From Treponema sp. UBA6988 (GTDB lineage Bacteria; Spirochaetota; Spirochaetia; Treponematales; Treponemataceae): a stretch of 36,391 nt of DNA. Positions 8,071 to 16,453 of this stretch are shown here, one piece after another. Below the pieces are notes generated by a model. The model was given only the letters and a program-made list of their open reading frames with translations, had not been told where the DNA came from and searched no databases. The DNA is taken from contig DJYC01000073.1 of assembly GCA_002448445.1 (NCBI GenBank), positions 1 to 36,391 on the forward strand. Reading direction: 5' to 3'. Positions within the stretch are counted from its first letter, which is position 1; each line of letters starts with the position of its first letter. The position numbers were made by a program, and so were the translations under genes.

Positions 8071-9609
8071 TCACAAATCTTCCAGACTGTTCAAATAAGA
8101 TTCAAGATGCCCTTTCGTAATAAAATCCGTTAAGGCAAGCTGGTCAAGATAGGACAGCGAGCAGTCAAAGTTTGCGTAGTGCTGCTTGTACTCGTTGCAG
8201 ACATCCTTTGGCAGAATAAGGAATGCCGCATTTATTCCCTGGCAGAGCAAGTTAGAAAATGAATTTATATAGATAACTTTGTCGCTGTCATCATCCTGTT
8301 TGTAAAGTGAATCTGCCTCTTTTGAAGTGTCCGTGTCATATTCAATGATGTAGCGGTAGGGCACCTTTTTTGCCCAGTCAAGAATTTCCTGCTTGCGCTG
8401 CTTGTTGTCTTCAAAGGAACCAAGCGGTATGTCTCCCGGCGTAACATAGACGATTGTTGTTCCCGACGTAACCAGAAAGTCAAAGCTTATGCCCTGGTCG
8501 TCCACCGGCACTTCCCTAACCGGAATGTTTGCGTCCAAAAATATTTGCTTGGTGCTCTGTGCCGTGTCTTCCGCAACCGCCGCAAATGCTTTTAGACCCT
8601 GTAAATTCCCCTCCGATGCCTGATTTGCAAGGTTCAATAGGCCTCTGTATTTAACAACCGGCGTGTTCATGCACTTTAGCTGAAGAACGTTCCACAAAAG
8701 CATTTCCATTCCAGAACCCACGATAATGTTTTCCGGGGAAGCCTTTATGTTGTGGAATTTAAAGATAAAGTCTGCAAGAACCCTCCTGAATGATTCGTCG
8801 CCAAATGGGCCGCTTTTTGCATAGAGGAGTTTTCGCCTGCCGGTCATCAGAATATTTTTGTATGATTCAAAAAGATATTTTTCAAAGAAAGCCTCTCCGT
8901 CAAAGTCGCTGGACTCTGCTTCCTGAACGGCTTTTTTGGTCGCAGCTTCTTCCGCCACTTTTTCTAAATCTTTTTCAGAAGCTTTTTCAGAAGCTTTTGC
9001 TAAATCGTTTGCTTCTGGCAAGGAAAGCTTTTCATCCGCCTTATTTTCTGCAACTGCCGCTTCCGGGGTATTTTGCTCAGCACTGGCGATTTCTGTCCTA
9101 TTTGCTTCCGCCTTAGACTCTTCTGCCTTAGCTTCTTCTGCCGCCACCGGGGCATCCTTTTTTGGTTCAGACATTTCTTCAGGCTTTTTTAGAAGGCTTT
9201 CGCTTTGAATCTCTTCGGAAGGAATAATTATTGATTTTGCAACGGATTCATTATTCTGTGCATATTGCTTTAAGATAGAATCCACCGTGGGAATGGAATT
9301 GTCTTCCTTTTTGCGGCTTTGGCTTTCTTTTTCCTGTTCATCCTGAGCCGGGCCTTCATTTTTTGCGCCCTTGTATTCTGCAACAAAATAACCGCGCTTA
9401 CTTTCCGAATATATAAAACCGTCTTTTTCTAGTTCCGAATATGCTTTTGTGACTGTATTTTTGCTGGCTTTTGCTTCTTCGGATAACATACGAACGGACG
9501 GTAGTCTGGTTCCCGCAGGAATCTTTCCGCATTTAATTCCTTCTGCTATCTGATTATACAACTGATAGTATAATTTAATTTTACTCGAAACATCTAGTGT
9601 AAAATTCAT
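8071..9609 (-). CDS. MocR/GntR-type regulator with degenerate aminotransferase domain
   Basis: A GntR winged helix (residues about 1-75: YYQLYNQIAEGIKCGKIPAG, RLPSVRMLSEEAKASKNTVT, GYFVAEY) is joined to a fold-type I aminotransferase-like domain (about 230-512), the architecture of MocR regulators. Two things are odd. The linker (about 80-225) is long, low-complexity and rich in Glu, Ala and Lys, whereas most MocR linkers are far shorter. And the usual PLP-lysine segment SFSK is here SFSN (N453), so the internal aldimine lysine appears to be missing; neighbouring motifs (TPGDIPLG, IEYDTDTS) are also diverged. It probably binds DNA but may not bind PLP covalently. I start at ATG 9609, not TTG 9681, because a good promoter lies between them (9653-9681). 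The regulated gene is not evident; self-regulation is plausible. Confidence 0.85.
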   Translation of the reverse strand: MNFTLDVSSKIKLYYQLYNQIAEGIKCGKIPAGTRLPSVRMLSEEAKASKNTVTKAYSELEKDGFIYSESKRGYFVAEYKGAKNEGPAQDEQEKESQSRKKEDNSIPTVDSILKQYAQNNESVAKSIIIPSEEIQSESLLKKPEEMSEPKKDAPVAAEEAKAEESKAEANRTEIASAEQNTPEAAVAENKADEKLSLPEANDLAKASEKASEKDLEKVAEEAATKKAVQEAESSDFDGEAFFEKYLFESYKNILMTGRRKLLYAKSGPFGDESFRRVLADFIFKFHNIKASPENIIVGSGMEMLLWNVLQLKCMNTPVVKYRGLLNLANQASEGNLQGLKAFAAVAEDTAQSTKQIFLDANIPVREVPVDDQGISFDFLVTSGTTIVYVTPGDIPLGSFEDNKQRKQEILDWAKKVPYRYIIEYDTDTSKEADSLYKQDDDSDKVIYINSFSNLLCQGINAAFLILPKDVCNEYKQHYANFDCSLSYLDQLALTDFITKGHLESYLNSLEDL

Positions 9610-9652
9610 AAAGTCTAACAAAAACTCCCGACTGTACTTTATTCCTTCATAT

Positions 9653-9716
9653 AGTATAGACCCTAAATTGGCAAATTGCAAATATTATCATTTCTAAATA
9701 GCCAAAAATTTGCCAA
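9653..9716 (-). promoter_or_regulatory. Promoter and inverted-repeat operator candidate of the MocR gene
   Basis: On the minus strand TTGCAA (9681-9676), a 17-bp spacer and TATACT (9658-9653) form a strong promoter, with a predicted leader of about 37 nt. A perfect 10-bp inverted repeat, TTGGCAAATT (9668-9677) and AATTTGCCAA (9707-9716), overlaps the -35 region with arms 39 bp apart centre to centre. That layout suits a regulator dimer. Confidence 0.5.
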
Positions 9717-9810
9717 AATGAACGAACGTTAGTTATTTTTTTCTTGATTTTTTTTGCGGCGCTTGCTCTTGAAAACCGTCTTTTCCTATGCTTCCACTTA
9801 TTTCTCGTGT

Positions 9811-9895
9811 GTGGCGCTTGCGGGGTTCCGCCTTCGGCTCCATTACCGCCCTGCGGTAACGCGCTACGCGCGCCCCTCCAGTGCCTGCCGCGCTT
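9811..9895 (-). repeat. Modular intergenic repeat, copy E (short form)
   Basis: Read on the minus strand, this has the same order as the other copies: a GGAGGGGCG head, a GCGC hairpin, the arm TTACCGC-AGG-GCGGTAA (9859-9843), ATGGAGC, then the core GCGGAACCCC (9832-9813). The arm stem differs from copy F by an A-T to G-C exchange on both sides. It fills most of the gap between the XRE gene stop and the MocR promoter. Small reading frames across it are composed of repeat sequence. Confidence 0.75.
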
Positions 9896-9910
9896 TTGTC
9901 TGCTGCGTTT

Positions 9911-10228
9911 TTATTCTTCACTTTCCGACACAGGAAATCTCTTTTCCACCATTTCCCTCATTTTAACAGAAAGCTCTTCGTCAAAAAATTTTCGCACATC
10001 TTCCCGGCTCTGGCTTGCATTGCGTAAGAAGAGGTCGGCAGGGTGAATTTCCAAGGCATCAGCGATTTTTAGAATCATTTCAAATGAAGGTGCTGATTTT
10101 CCAGATTCAATTACTCCAATATTTCCCTTTGTTCTATCGCATAATCCCGCTAAAACAGACTGTGTGTAGCCTCGTAATTCCCTATAGTAAATCAAATTAG
10201 CTATAAAATCAGATTCATACTTGCTCAT
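9911..10228 (-). CDS. XRE-family transcriptional regulator (possible R-M controller)
   Basis: A 105-residue protein with a Cro/C1-type helix-turn-helix covering about residues 8-68: LIYYRELRGYTQSVLAGLCD, NIGVIESGKSAPSFEMILKI, ADALEIHPADLF. The remaining 35 residues are charged. It is transcribed away from the helicase-nuclease and type III R-M genes, and the 131-bp divergent region holds two inverted repeats, so it probably represses or times this locus in the manner of R-M controller (C) proteins, which are small XRE proteins. There is no ribosome binding site; a weak -10-like TAAAGT ends six bases before the ATG. The family call is firm; the regulatory target is inferred from position. Confidence 0.88.
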   Translation of the reverse strand: MSKYESDFIANLIYYRELRGYTQSVLAGLCDRTKGNIGVIESGKSAPSFEMILKIADALEIHPADLFLRNASQSREDVRKFFDEELSVKMREMVEKRFPVSESEE

Positions 10229-10239
10229 AAGGCTACTTT

Positions 10240-10308
10240 AATTGAGAAAATTTTCAATTAGATTACGCAAACTTATCAATTTTGTGATATAGTTATTGTG
10301 CGTAATCT
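10240..10308. promoter_or_regulatory. Divergent operator/promoter region, XRE versus helicase-R-M operon
   Basis: Two inverted repeats lie here: AATTGA/TCAATT (10240-10245, 10254-10259) beside the XRE start, and a perfect 10-bp pair AGATTACGCA (10260-10269) with TGCGTAATCT (10299-10308). Between the latter arms sits an extended -10 on the plus strand, TGA-TATAGT (10285-10293), whose start point would fall in the right arm. A bound dimer or tetramer would therefore control the helicase-R-M promoter. The operator role is inferred. Confidence 0.5.
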
Positions 10309-10359
10309 TTTAATCAAAAAGATTAGTCTACTTTATCGTGCTTTTGGAGCAAAATACCA

Positions 10360-13317
10360 ATGAATCTTGATTCCTGTACGCCGGAGCAACAGTCCGTTAT
10401 CCTCACAACAGAGCAGCCCTTGCTTGTTATTGCAGGTCCGGGAGCAGGGAAAACAAAGACGCTTGTAGACCGAGTTATTCATCTTGTGGCCGACTTAAAT
10501 GTTCCAGCTTCAAACATAATGGTTGCGACATTTACCGAAAAAGCCGCAAAAGAACTGGTAAGCCGTATTTCATCCCTTGCGCACAAACTCGGTATTACAA
10601 TTGACATTTCCGACATGTACATCGGGACTCTTCACTCAATCTTTTTGAACATCCTTGAAGAATACCGGGCACACACAAGTCTTTCCCGAAATTACCGTGT
10701 TCTAGATGATTTTGAAAAACAGTATCTAATTTTTCAGAATACGGAGAGATTCAATAAAATAGAAAATCTTGGCGTATTGGTAAACGGGCATTTCGGCTGG
10801 AACTTTGCAAAAGATATAGCTGCATTGGTAAGCCGGCCAAGTGAAGAAAACCTTGATTTAGAAAAACTTGCATCTTGTACAGATTGTGCATCTCTTCCAG
10901 TTCTCGCAGCCCTCACAAAAGAATACCGTGCACTTCTTGCAGAAAACAATGCACTGGACTTTTCACTGATTCAAACGATGATGTGGGAACTCTTAAAAGA
11001 TGAATATGTTCTGAACGATTTGCGAGAAAAAATCCAGTATTTGATGATTGACGAATATCAGGACACAAACCGCATTCAGGAGCAGATTCTTTTAAAACTC
11101 AGCAAGCCAAAGAACAGAATCTGTGTTGTGGGTGATGATGACCAGGCACTTTACCGCTTCCGTGGTGCAACGGTAGAAAATATTTTGCGTTTTCAGGAAA
11201 ACTTTGCAAAAGGCGAATGTAAGAAAATCGAACTGAACGATAACTTTCGCTCGCAAAAAGACATAATCGCTTTTTACAACAAGTATATGAAATCTCCCTG
11301 GCTTTCAGTAGACAAAGACGGCAGCACTGGAAATTGGGAAGGAGAAAACGGAGAGCAATTCCGCTATGACAAAACAATCCGTCACGCAAAAAAGACAAAC
11401 GGGGAAGAAGAAAACTATCCCGGCGTAATCCGTGTAATGGGAAACGCAAAAGTTGAGACTTGGTGTAATGAAGTTTTTGATTTTATTACCGCACTAAAAG
11501 AAAAAGACATTCTCAAAAACTACAATCAGATTGCAGTTCTTTCTTATTCCGTAAAAAACGACAATACACGAAGTCTTGCCCAATATCTTGAAGATCATGG
11601 AATACCCACTTTCAGCCCTCGAAGCGATATGTTTTTTGAACGTAAGGAAATCAAGCTTGCAATCGGTTTTTATATGTTCATCTTTCCAAAATTAATTGAA
11701 GATGTTTTAAAACCAAATCCTGATTATCGCAAAGCTGATGATGTCTATTCATATTATGAGGATTGTGTAAAATGCTTTGGAGAGGAAATCAGAAAAGATA
11801 AGGCAAAGCACAAAAGCCTTTTAATATTTGCAACACAAAAATTCAAGGAACTTGCGAATCTAACTCACAACACTGATTACGCATTTGCGGATTTGTTCTA
11901 TCAGATTTTGCAGTTCCCACTGTTCAAAGAATTGATTGACGTGGAACTTGATTCTGGTGTTCAGGATTTACGTCCGGCTTATAATCTTGCAAAGTTCAGC
12001 CAGCTTTTGACCCGTTTTGAAGCAATGTTCAATGTAAATGTCTTTGTTGCTGAAAAAAAGAATCTCCATTGGGTATTAAAGCAGCTTTTCGGAAACTATC
12101 TGAATTTCCTTTACGACGGCGGACTTGAAGAATACGAAGACTTTGACATGGTAACACCCAACGGCTGTATAAGTTTTATGACAATTCATCAGTCTAAAGG
12201 ATTGCAGTTTCCTGTCACGATGGTAACTTCTCTTGGCAGAAGTCCGCGAAAGAGTTTTGATACTCTCGATGAAGATATTGCACAATATTATCATCACAAA
12301 ACTCCATGGGAACCGCTTAATCGCACCAAGTATTTTGACTTCTGGCGGCTTTATTACACCGCATTCAGCCGTGCGCAGAGTCTTCTTGTTTTAAGTGATT
12401 TGGATACAAATCGTGGAGAACGTGCAGAACGACAGCATAATTGTCCTTCAAAATATTTTGATGCTGTTTATAACGATGTACCCGACTGGAAAGAACTTTT
12501 TAAATCTGGAAATACAAGCCCAGAATTGGAAGAAGTAAAACCAAGCGACATAAAGCACGAATATTCTTTTACAAGCCATATTCTTTTATATGAAGCATGT
12601 CCTTTACAGTATAAGTTTTTCCGCGAGCTTGAGTTTATGCCTGTTCGCAATAACTCATTCTTATTTGGTACACTCGTACATCAGACAATAGAGGACATTC
12701 ACAAAACTGTTCTAGAAGGCCGTGCCGATGAAGTTACAAATGAAAAAATTGATGCATGGCTGGCAGAAAATTACAGGCAAATTTCAAAAGCAGAAAATGC
12801 ATATTTTTCGGAAAGCACCTTAAAAGTAATTCGCAAAAACATTCAGAATTATGTGGACTACGCAAAAGATGACTGGCAAAAAGTAAAAGAAGCAGAAGTA
12901 CCTGTTACGTTGCAGCAGGAAGATTATATTCTTGAAGGCAAAATTGACTTGGTGCGCGGTCAGGGTGACACATACGAGATTCTTGATTTTAAAACTGGTA
13001 AAAAGCCCGACGTGAACGAACCGGAAAGCAAAGAACGTCTTACGCAATACCGACGACAACTTGAAATCTACGCAAAGATTATTCACGAACGTACGGGAAA
13101 AGAAATCAGCCGCCTGAATTTATTTTACACGGGCACAACCGATGAAAGCCCGATTGTAAGCTACAAGTATGAAAATGCTTCTGTTGAAAAAACAATCAAA
13201 GACGTAACAGATGTTGTTCACCGCATTGAAGAGAAGGATTTTGCAATAAAGAAAAAATGCAATCCAAAACAATGTGGCGAATGTGACTTTAGATTTTACT
13301 GCGGGAAAAATATTTAG
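10360..13317 (+). CDS. UvrD/Rep-like SF1 helicase fused to Fe-S PD-(D/E)XK nuclease
   Basis: The N-terminal two thirds is an SF1A DNA helicase: Q-motif TPEQQSVI, Walker A GPGAGKT (26-32), MIDEYQDTNRIQEQIL (motif II), VVGDDDQALYRFRGA (III), LNDNFRSQ (IV), MTIHQSKGLQFPVTMV (V) and YTAFSRAQ (VI). The C-terminal about 250 residues form a RecB/AddB/Cas4-type nuclease: ID863 in GKIDLV and D876-F-K878 are catalytic, and C747 with C972, C975 and C981 form a likely 4Fe-4S clasp. Such fusions process DNA ends. It opens the operon with mod, an ATPase and res 103 bp downstream, so a role in degrading invading DNA alongside the type III enzyme is plausible. ATG 10360 is preceded by TGGAG. It is clearly distinct from the housekeeping-like UvrD at 32851. 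Confidence 0.92.
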   Translation: MNLDSCTPEQQSVILTTEQPLLVIAGPGAGKTKTLVDRVIHLVADLNVPASNIMVATFTEKAAKELVSRISSLAHKLGITIDISDMYIGTLHSIFLNILEEYRAHTSLSRNYRVLDDFEKQYLIFQNTERFNKIENLGVLVNGHFGWNFAKDIAALVSRPSEENLDLEKLASCTDCASLPVLAALTKEYRALLAENNALDFSLIQTMMWELLKDEYVLNDLREKIQYLMIDEYQDTNRIQEQILLKLSKPKNRICVVGDDDQALYRFRGATVENILRFQENFAKGECKKIELNDNFRSQKDIIAFYNKYMKSPWLSVDKDGSTGNWEGENGEQFRYDKTIRHAKKTNGEEENYPGVIRVMGNAKVETWCNEVFDFITALKEKDILKNYNQIAVLSYSVKNDNTRSLAQYLEDHGIPTFSPRSDMFFERKEIKLAIGFYMFIFPKLIEDVLKPNPDYRKADDVYSYYEDCVKCFGEEIRKDKAKHKSLLIFATQKFKELANLTHNTDYAFADLFYQILQFPLFKELIDVELDSGVQDLRPAYNLAKFSQLLTRFEAMFNVNVFVAEKKNLHWVLKQLFGNYLNFLYDGGLEEYEDFDMVTPNGCISFMTIHQSKGLQFPVTMVTSLGRSPRKSFDTLDEDIAQYYHHKTPWEPLNRTKYFDFWRLYYTAFSRAQSLLVLSDLDTNRGERAERQHNCPSKYFDAVYNDVPDWKELFKSGNTSPELEEVKPSDIKHEYSFTSHILLYEACPLQYKFFRELEFMPVRNNSFLFGTLVHQTIEDIHKTVLEGRADEVTNEKIDAWLAENYRQISKAENAYFSESTLKVIRKNIQNYVDYAKDDWQKVKEAEVPVTLQQEDYILEGKIDLVRGQGDTYEILDFKTGKKPDVNEPESKERLTQYRRQLEIYAKIIHERTGKEISRLNLFYTGTTDESPIVSYKYENASVEKTIKDVTDVVHRIEEKDFAIKKKCNPKQCGECDFRFYCGKNI

Positions 13318-13326
13318 GAGATATTA

Positions 13327-13404
13327 AACAAACGGATTTGTTCAGGTCTAACGACCTTCACTTTAAACCGTGAGCAGCGTTAGCTGCGAACAAATCCGCT
13401 TGTT
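13327..13404 (+). repeat. Cloverleaf inverted-repeat element in front of mod
   Basis: The outer stem pairs 13327-13343 with 13388-13404 (16 of 17 pairs, core CGGATTTGTTC/GAACAAATCCG). Inside it three hairpins abut with no spare bases: AGGTC-TAAC-GACCT (13344-13357), TCAC-8 nt-GTGA (13358-13373) and GCAGC-GTTA-GCTGC (13374-13387). The loops TAAC and GTTA are complementary, and the six-base segments CTAACG (13348-13353) and CGTTAG (13378-13383) could instead pair into a rod-like fold. The element ends six bases before the AGGA ribosome binding site of mod. It may be a mobile palindromic repeat or an RNA regulator. It is not a tRNA. Confidence 0.75.
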
Positions 13405-13420
13405 GCTAAAAGGAAAAAAC

Positions 13421-15166
13421 ATGAGCGAACAGAAAGAATTTGAATTCAACTACGAGCCAATCCGTGGCTACCCGGAACTCCGCTGGACAGGAAAGCGACC
13501 ATTCACAGGAACACCATATTATCCGGCACAGTTAAAAGAAAGCTACGGCGATGATATTGATGGCTGGAGAAACAAAATATACTGGGGCGACAACCTGCAG
13601 GTGATGAGCCACTTACTCAAAGATTATCGTGGCAAGGTGAATCTGATTTACATTGACCCGCCCTTTGACAGCAAGGCAGATTATAAAAAGAAGATAGAAC
13701 TGCGTGGAAAAGCCGCAACCACTGACAGCACGACTTTTGAAGAAAAGCAGTACGGCGACATCTGGACGAACGACGAATACTTGCAGTTCATGTACGAACG
13801 CCTCATTTTGTGCAGGGAACTTTTGGCAGACAACGGAAGCATTTATTTGCATTGCGACTGGCATAAGAGCCATTATCTACGAAATATTATGGATGAAGTG
13901 TTTGGAAATGATTGTTTTCAGAATGATGTTGTTTGGTATTATAGAAGGTGGAATATCGCAGGTACGTCATTTGCAACAAACCATGATACAATCTTTTTTT
14001 ATACAAAAGGAACAAAAGGACATACTTACAACCAACTTTATATTCCAAAAAGTGAAAAATCGAGTGCACAAGGTAAATCATGGAAAAGTGTAATTGGAGA
14101 AGATGGAGTAAGACGTTCAATTCAGACCGATGAACCAACAAAAGGTGTTCCGATGCCTGATGTTTGGGAAATATCTATGATAAATCCTGTCGCAGAAGAG
14201 CGTACTTCTGTTAATTACCCCACTCAAAAGCCAGAAGCCCTGCTTGAACGCATCATTAAAGCCTCATCCAATCCCGGCGACCTCGTATTCGACTGCTTTA
14301 TGGGAAGCGGCACAACTCAGGCCGTTGCAATGAAGCTGGGCAGACGCTTTATCGGTGCGGATATAAATCTTGGTGCGGTGCAGACCACAACAAAACGCCT
14401 TTTGAAAGTTGCAAAAGATTTAGGCGGACAATTACAGACAGAAAATCAGCTTTACACAGGTTTTGAAGTCTACAACGTAAACGACTACGAATTCTTCCGC
14501 AACGAACTTGAAGCAAAACGGCTTATCTGCGAAGCAATGGGAATGGAACAGCTTACGGACAGTAATGTGTACGATGCACTCTACGAAGGCCGAAAGGTGA
14601 GCATTCTTGGAATCAACAGAATTGCAACCGCAAGCGAATTTGCAAAACTGCTTTCCAATGTGAACATCTCTGAATGGCAGGAGCGGCAGAAAGAAAATCC
14701 CACAAAACCAGTTGAACAGATTACTTTTGTCTGCATGGGACACGACCCGAACTTGAAGGCCCAGTTTGAAGAAGAAGTGAGCAAAATGGGATTCAAGGTA
14801 GATGTTGAAATAATCGACCTCTTGCGAGACAAAAAAGACCTGCGCTTCAAGCGAGACTCGGACGCAAAAGTCGTAATCAAAAGCGGTAGGCTCATCATCG
14901 AAAACTTCTACCCAATGAACCTTTTGCAAAAACTCAGCATAGAAAAAACAGACGTGAGCGATTGGAAAGAACTTGCAGAAAGCGTTTTTATCGACTGGAA
15001 TTACGATGGAGTAACATTTGGCCCGGAAACAACGGACATTCCAGAAAAGAACGAACTCGTAAAAGGTGAATACGCAATTCCAAAATCGGCCGGAACAATC
15101 CACATCAAAATAACAGATTTAATCAGCGAATCGTGGGAAGGTACGATTACGAATGCTTTGCCGTAA
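13421..15166 (+). CDS. mod: Type III restriction-modification DNA methyltransferase (Mod)
   Basis: Mod recognises the target and methylates adenine N6 on one strand, and is required for restriction by Res. WGDNLQVMSHLL and LIYIDPPFDSK (motif IV, D79-P-P-F82) come first and FDCFMGSGTT (motif I, F293-T299) last, giving the beta-class order usual for type III Mods. The target-recognition region lies between them (about 150-260) and is more AT-rich than its flanks. PTQKPEALLERIIKASSNPG precedes motif I. The remainder (about 345-581) is the Res-interacting and C-terminal part (KAQFEEEVSKMGF, IIDLLRDKKDL). I start at ATG 13421, six bases after AGGA, rather than an upstream GTG at 13370 inside the cloverleaf repeat. 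581 residues is normal. Confidence 0.95.
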   Translation: MSEQKEFEFNYEPIRGYPELRWTGKRPFTGTPYYPAQLKESYGDDIDGWRNKIYWGDNLQVMSHLLKDYRGKVNLIYIDPPFDSKADYKKKIELRGKAATTDSTTFEEKQYGDIWTNDEYLQFMYERLILCRELLADNGSIYLHCDWHKSHYLRNIMDEVFGNDCFQNDVVWYYRRWNIAGTSFATNHDTIFFYTKGTKGHTYNQLYIPKSEKSSAQGKSWKSVIGEDGVRRSIQTDEPTKGVPMPDVWEISMINPVAEERTSVNYPTQKPEALLERIIKASSNPGDLVFDCFMGSGTTQAVAMKLGRRFIGADINLGAVQTTTKRLLKVAKDLGGQLQTENQLYTGFEVYNVNDYEFFRNELEAKRLICEAMGMEQLTDSNVYDALYEGRKVSILGINRIATASEFAKLLSNVNISEWQERQKENPTKPVEQITFVCMGHDPNLKAQFEEEVSKMGFKVDVEIIDLLRDKKDLRFKRDSDAKVVIKSGRLIIENFYPMNLLQKLSIEKTDVSDWKELAESVFIDWNYDGVTFGPETTDIPEKNELVKGEYAIPKSAGTIHIKITDLISESWEGTITNALP

Positions 15167-15171
15167 ACCAT

Positions 15172-15235
15172 ATTTAACAAATTTTTGATATTTTTGTTAA
15201 ATGGAGTTAACAATTTTACATATTTATTGTAAACT
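15172..15235 (+). promoter_or_regulatory. Internal promoter with operator-like palindromes before the ATPase gene
   Basis: A 10-bp inverted repeat ATTTAACAAA (15172-15181)/TTTGTTAAAT (15193-15202) precedes the promoter TTAACA (15207-15212), 17 bp, TAAACT (15230-15235). A second palindrome, TTTACA-7 nt-TGTAAA (15215-15233), covers the spacer and -10. ATG 15242 follows the -10 box by six bases with no ribosome binding site. Regulated leaderless transcription inside the R-M operon is the simplest reading. Confidence 0.55.
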
Positions 15236-15241
15236 AGAGTT

Positions 15242-16438
15242 ATGGAAAAGCTAATAGAACTCTTTAGAAAGAAAATTGCCTCAACAAACATGGACTTTAT
15301 CAGAAGCCTTGAAAGCCAAATCAACTGGAATTCCCGTCTTGTATGCATACGGGGTGCACGCGGAACTGGAAAAACGACTCTCCTGCTCCAGCACATAAAA
15401 AAGACTTTTGGTAACAATCTGGGAAAAGTCATTTATGTGAGCCTAGATAATCTCTACTTTGCAGACAACTCACTTCTAGATTTTGTAGATGATTTTGCAA
15501 AGCATAGTGGAACCCATATTTTTTTGGATGAGGTTCATAAATATCCAGACTGGTCGCAAGTGATAAAGAACATCTACGATGACTATCCAGAACTTCATCT
15601 TGCCTTTACAGGTTCGTCGCTTCTTGAAATTCTTAATGCCCGTTCAGATTTAAGCCGACGTGCCCTTGTGTATAACATTCAGGGACTTTCTTTTAGAGAA
15701 TATCTTAATCTGCTTGCAAAAACAGATTTTCCCACTCTTACTCTGGAAGAGATTATCAATGATAACGAAAACATTTCGGCAGATATTGTTTCAAAAATAA
15801 AGCCTTTTGAGTATTTTGAAGATTACTTAAAGTACGGATATTATCCTTATTTTCTGGAAGGAAAGGATGATTATTATGACCGTATGAATGAAACTGTAAA
15901 TATGATTCTTGAAATAGAACTCCCCCTTTTAAGAAAACTTGATGTTTCCTACATTTCAAGAATAAAGAAGCTCTTAACAGTAATTGGTAAATCAGCACCA
16001 TTTATTCCCAATACAACAGAGCTTGCGGCAAAGATTCAGATTGCCCGTCAGACCCTTCTTCAATATTTCCAATACCTTGAAGAGTCAAAACTCATTTTTC
16101 AGGTGTTCAAGGAAAGCCGAGGACTGGGAACATTGGAAAAGCCCGACAAGATATTTTTGGAGAATACAAACCTCATGTTTCTTCTTGGGAAGACAGAAAC
16201 AAACACTGGCAATGTCCGTGAAACTTTTGCATTTAATCAGCTGAGTAAAAATCACGAAGTCCTTTTTTCTGAACAGAGTGATTTTCTTGTTGATAAAAAA
16301 TTCACCTTTGAAGTAGGTGGAAAAAATAAAAAACGAAAACAGATAAAAGAAGTCCCCGACTCTTTCATCCTCGCAGATGATATCGAGTATGGAACAGACC
16401 GAAGGATTCCTCTTTGGCTTCTGGGATTTTTATACTGA
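15242..16438 (+). CDS. AAA_14/DUF4143 family ATPase inserted between mod and res
   Basis: The P-loop IRGARGTGKTTLLL lies near residues 35-48, the Walker B HIFLDEVHKYPDW near 92-104, and TGSSLLEI (sensor 1-like) with LSRRALVYNIQGLSFREYL follows, all typical of AAA_14. The C-terminal half is DUF4143, ending VPDSFILADDIEYG and PLWLLGFLY as in many gut-bacterial members. The family is widespread, has STAND/AAA-type ATPase chemistry and no settled role. It is not a standard component of type III R-M systems. It has its own operator-like promoter, and its stop lies 15 bases before the chosen res start. At 398 residues it is full length. Function beyond nucleotide binding is unknown. Confidence 0.9.
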   Translation: MEKLIELFRKKIASTNMDFIRSLESQINWNSRLVCIRGARGTGKTTLLLQHIKKTFGNNLGKVIYVSLDNLYFADNSLLDFVDDFAKHSGTHIFLDEVHKYPDWSQVIKNIYDDYPELHLAFTGSSLLEILNARSDLSRRALVYNIQGLSFREYLNLLAKTDFPTLTLEEIINDNENISADIVSKIKPFEYFEDYLKYGYYPYFLEGKDDYYDRMNETVNMILEIELPLLRKLDVSYISRIKKLLTVIGKSAPFIPNTTELAAKIQIARQTLLQYFQYLEESKLIFQVFKESRGLGTLEKPDKIFLENTNLMFLLGKTETNTGNVRETFAFNQLSKNHEVLFSEQSDFLVDKKFTFEVGGKNKKRKQIKEVPDSFILADDIEYGTDRRIPLWLLGFLY

Positions 16439-16453
16439 TACATGGAGCAATTT

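Noticed and set aside
9610..9681. N-terminal extension of the MocR protein from TTG 9681
   Set aside because: The promoter (9653-9681) lies inside this stretch, so it would not be fully transcribed.
9733..9921. Small minus-strand reading frame rich in Arg and Lys
   Set aside because: It is translated repeat sequence (copy E) with no initiation signal.
13327..13404. Cloverleaf taken as a tRNA gene
   Set aside because: It lacks the T-loop GTTCGAATC-type sequence, an anticodon loop of seven bases and the 7-4-5-5 stem pattern; the outer stem is 17 bp.
13370..13420. Upstream GTG start for Mod
   Set aside because: The extra 17 residues are encoded by the cloverleaf repeat, while ATG 13421 has AGGA at proper distance.
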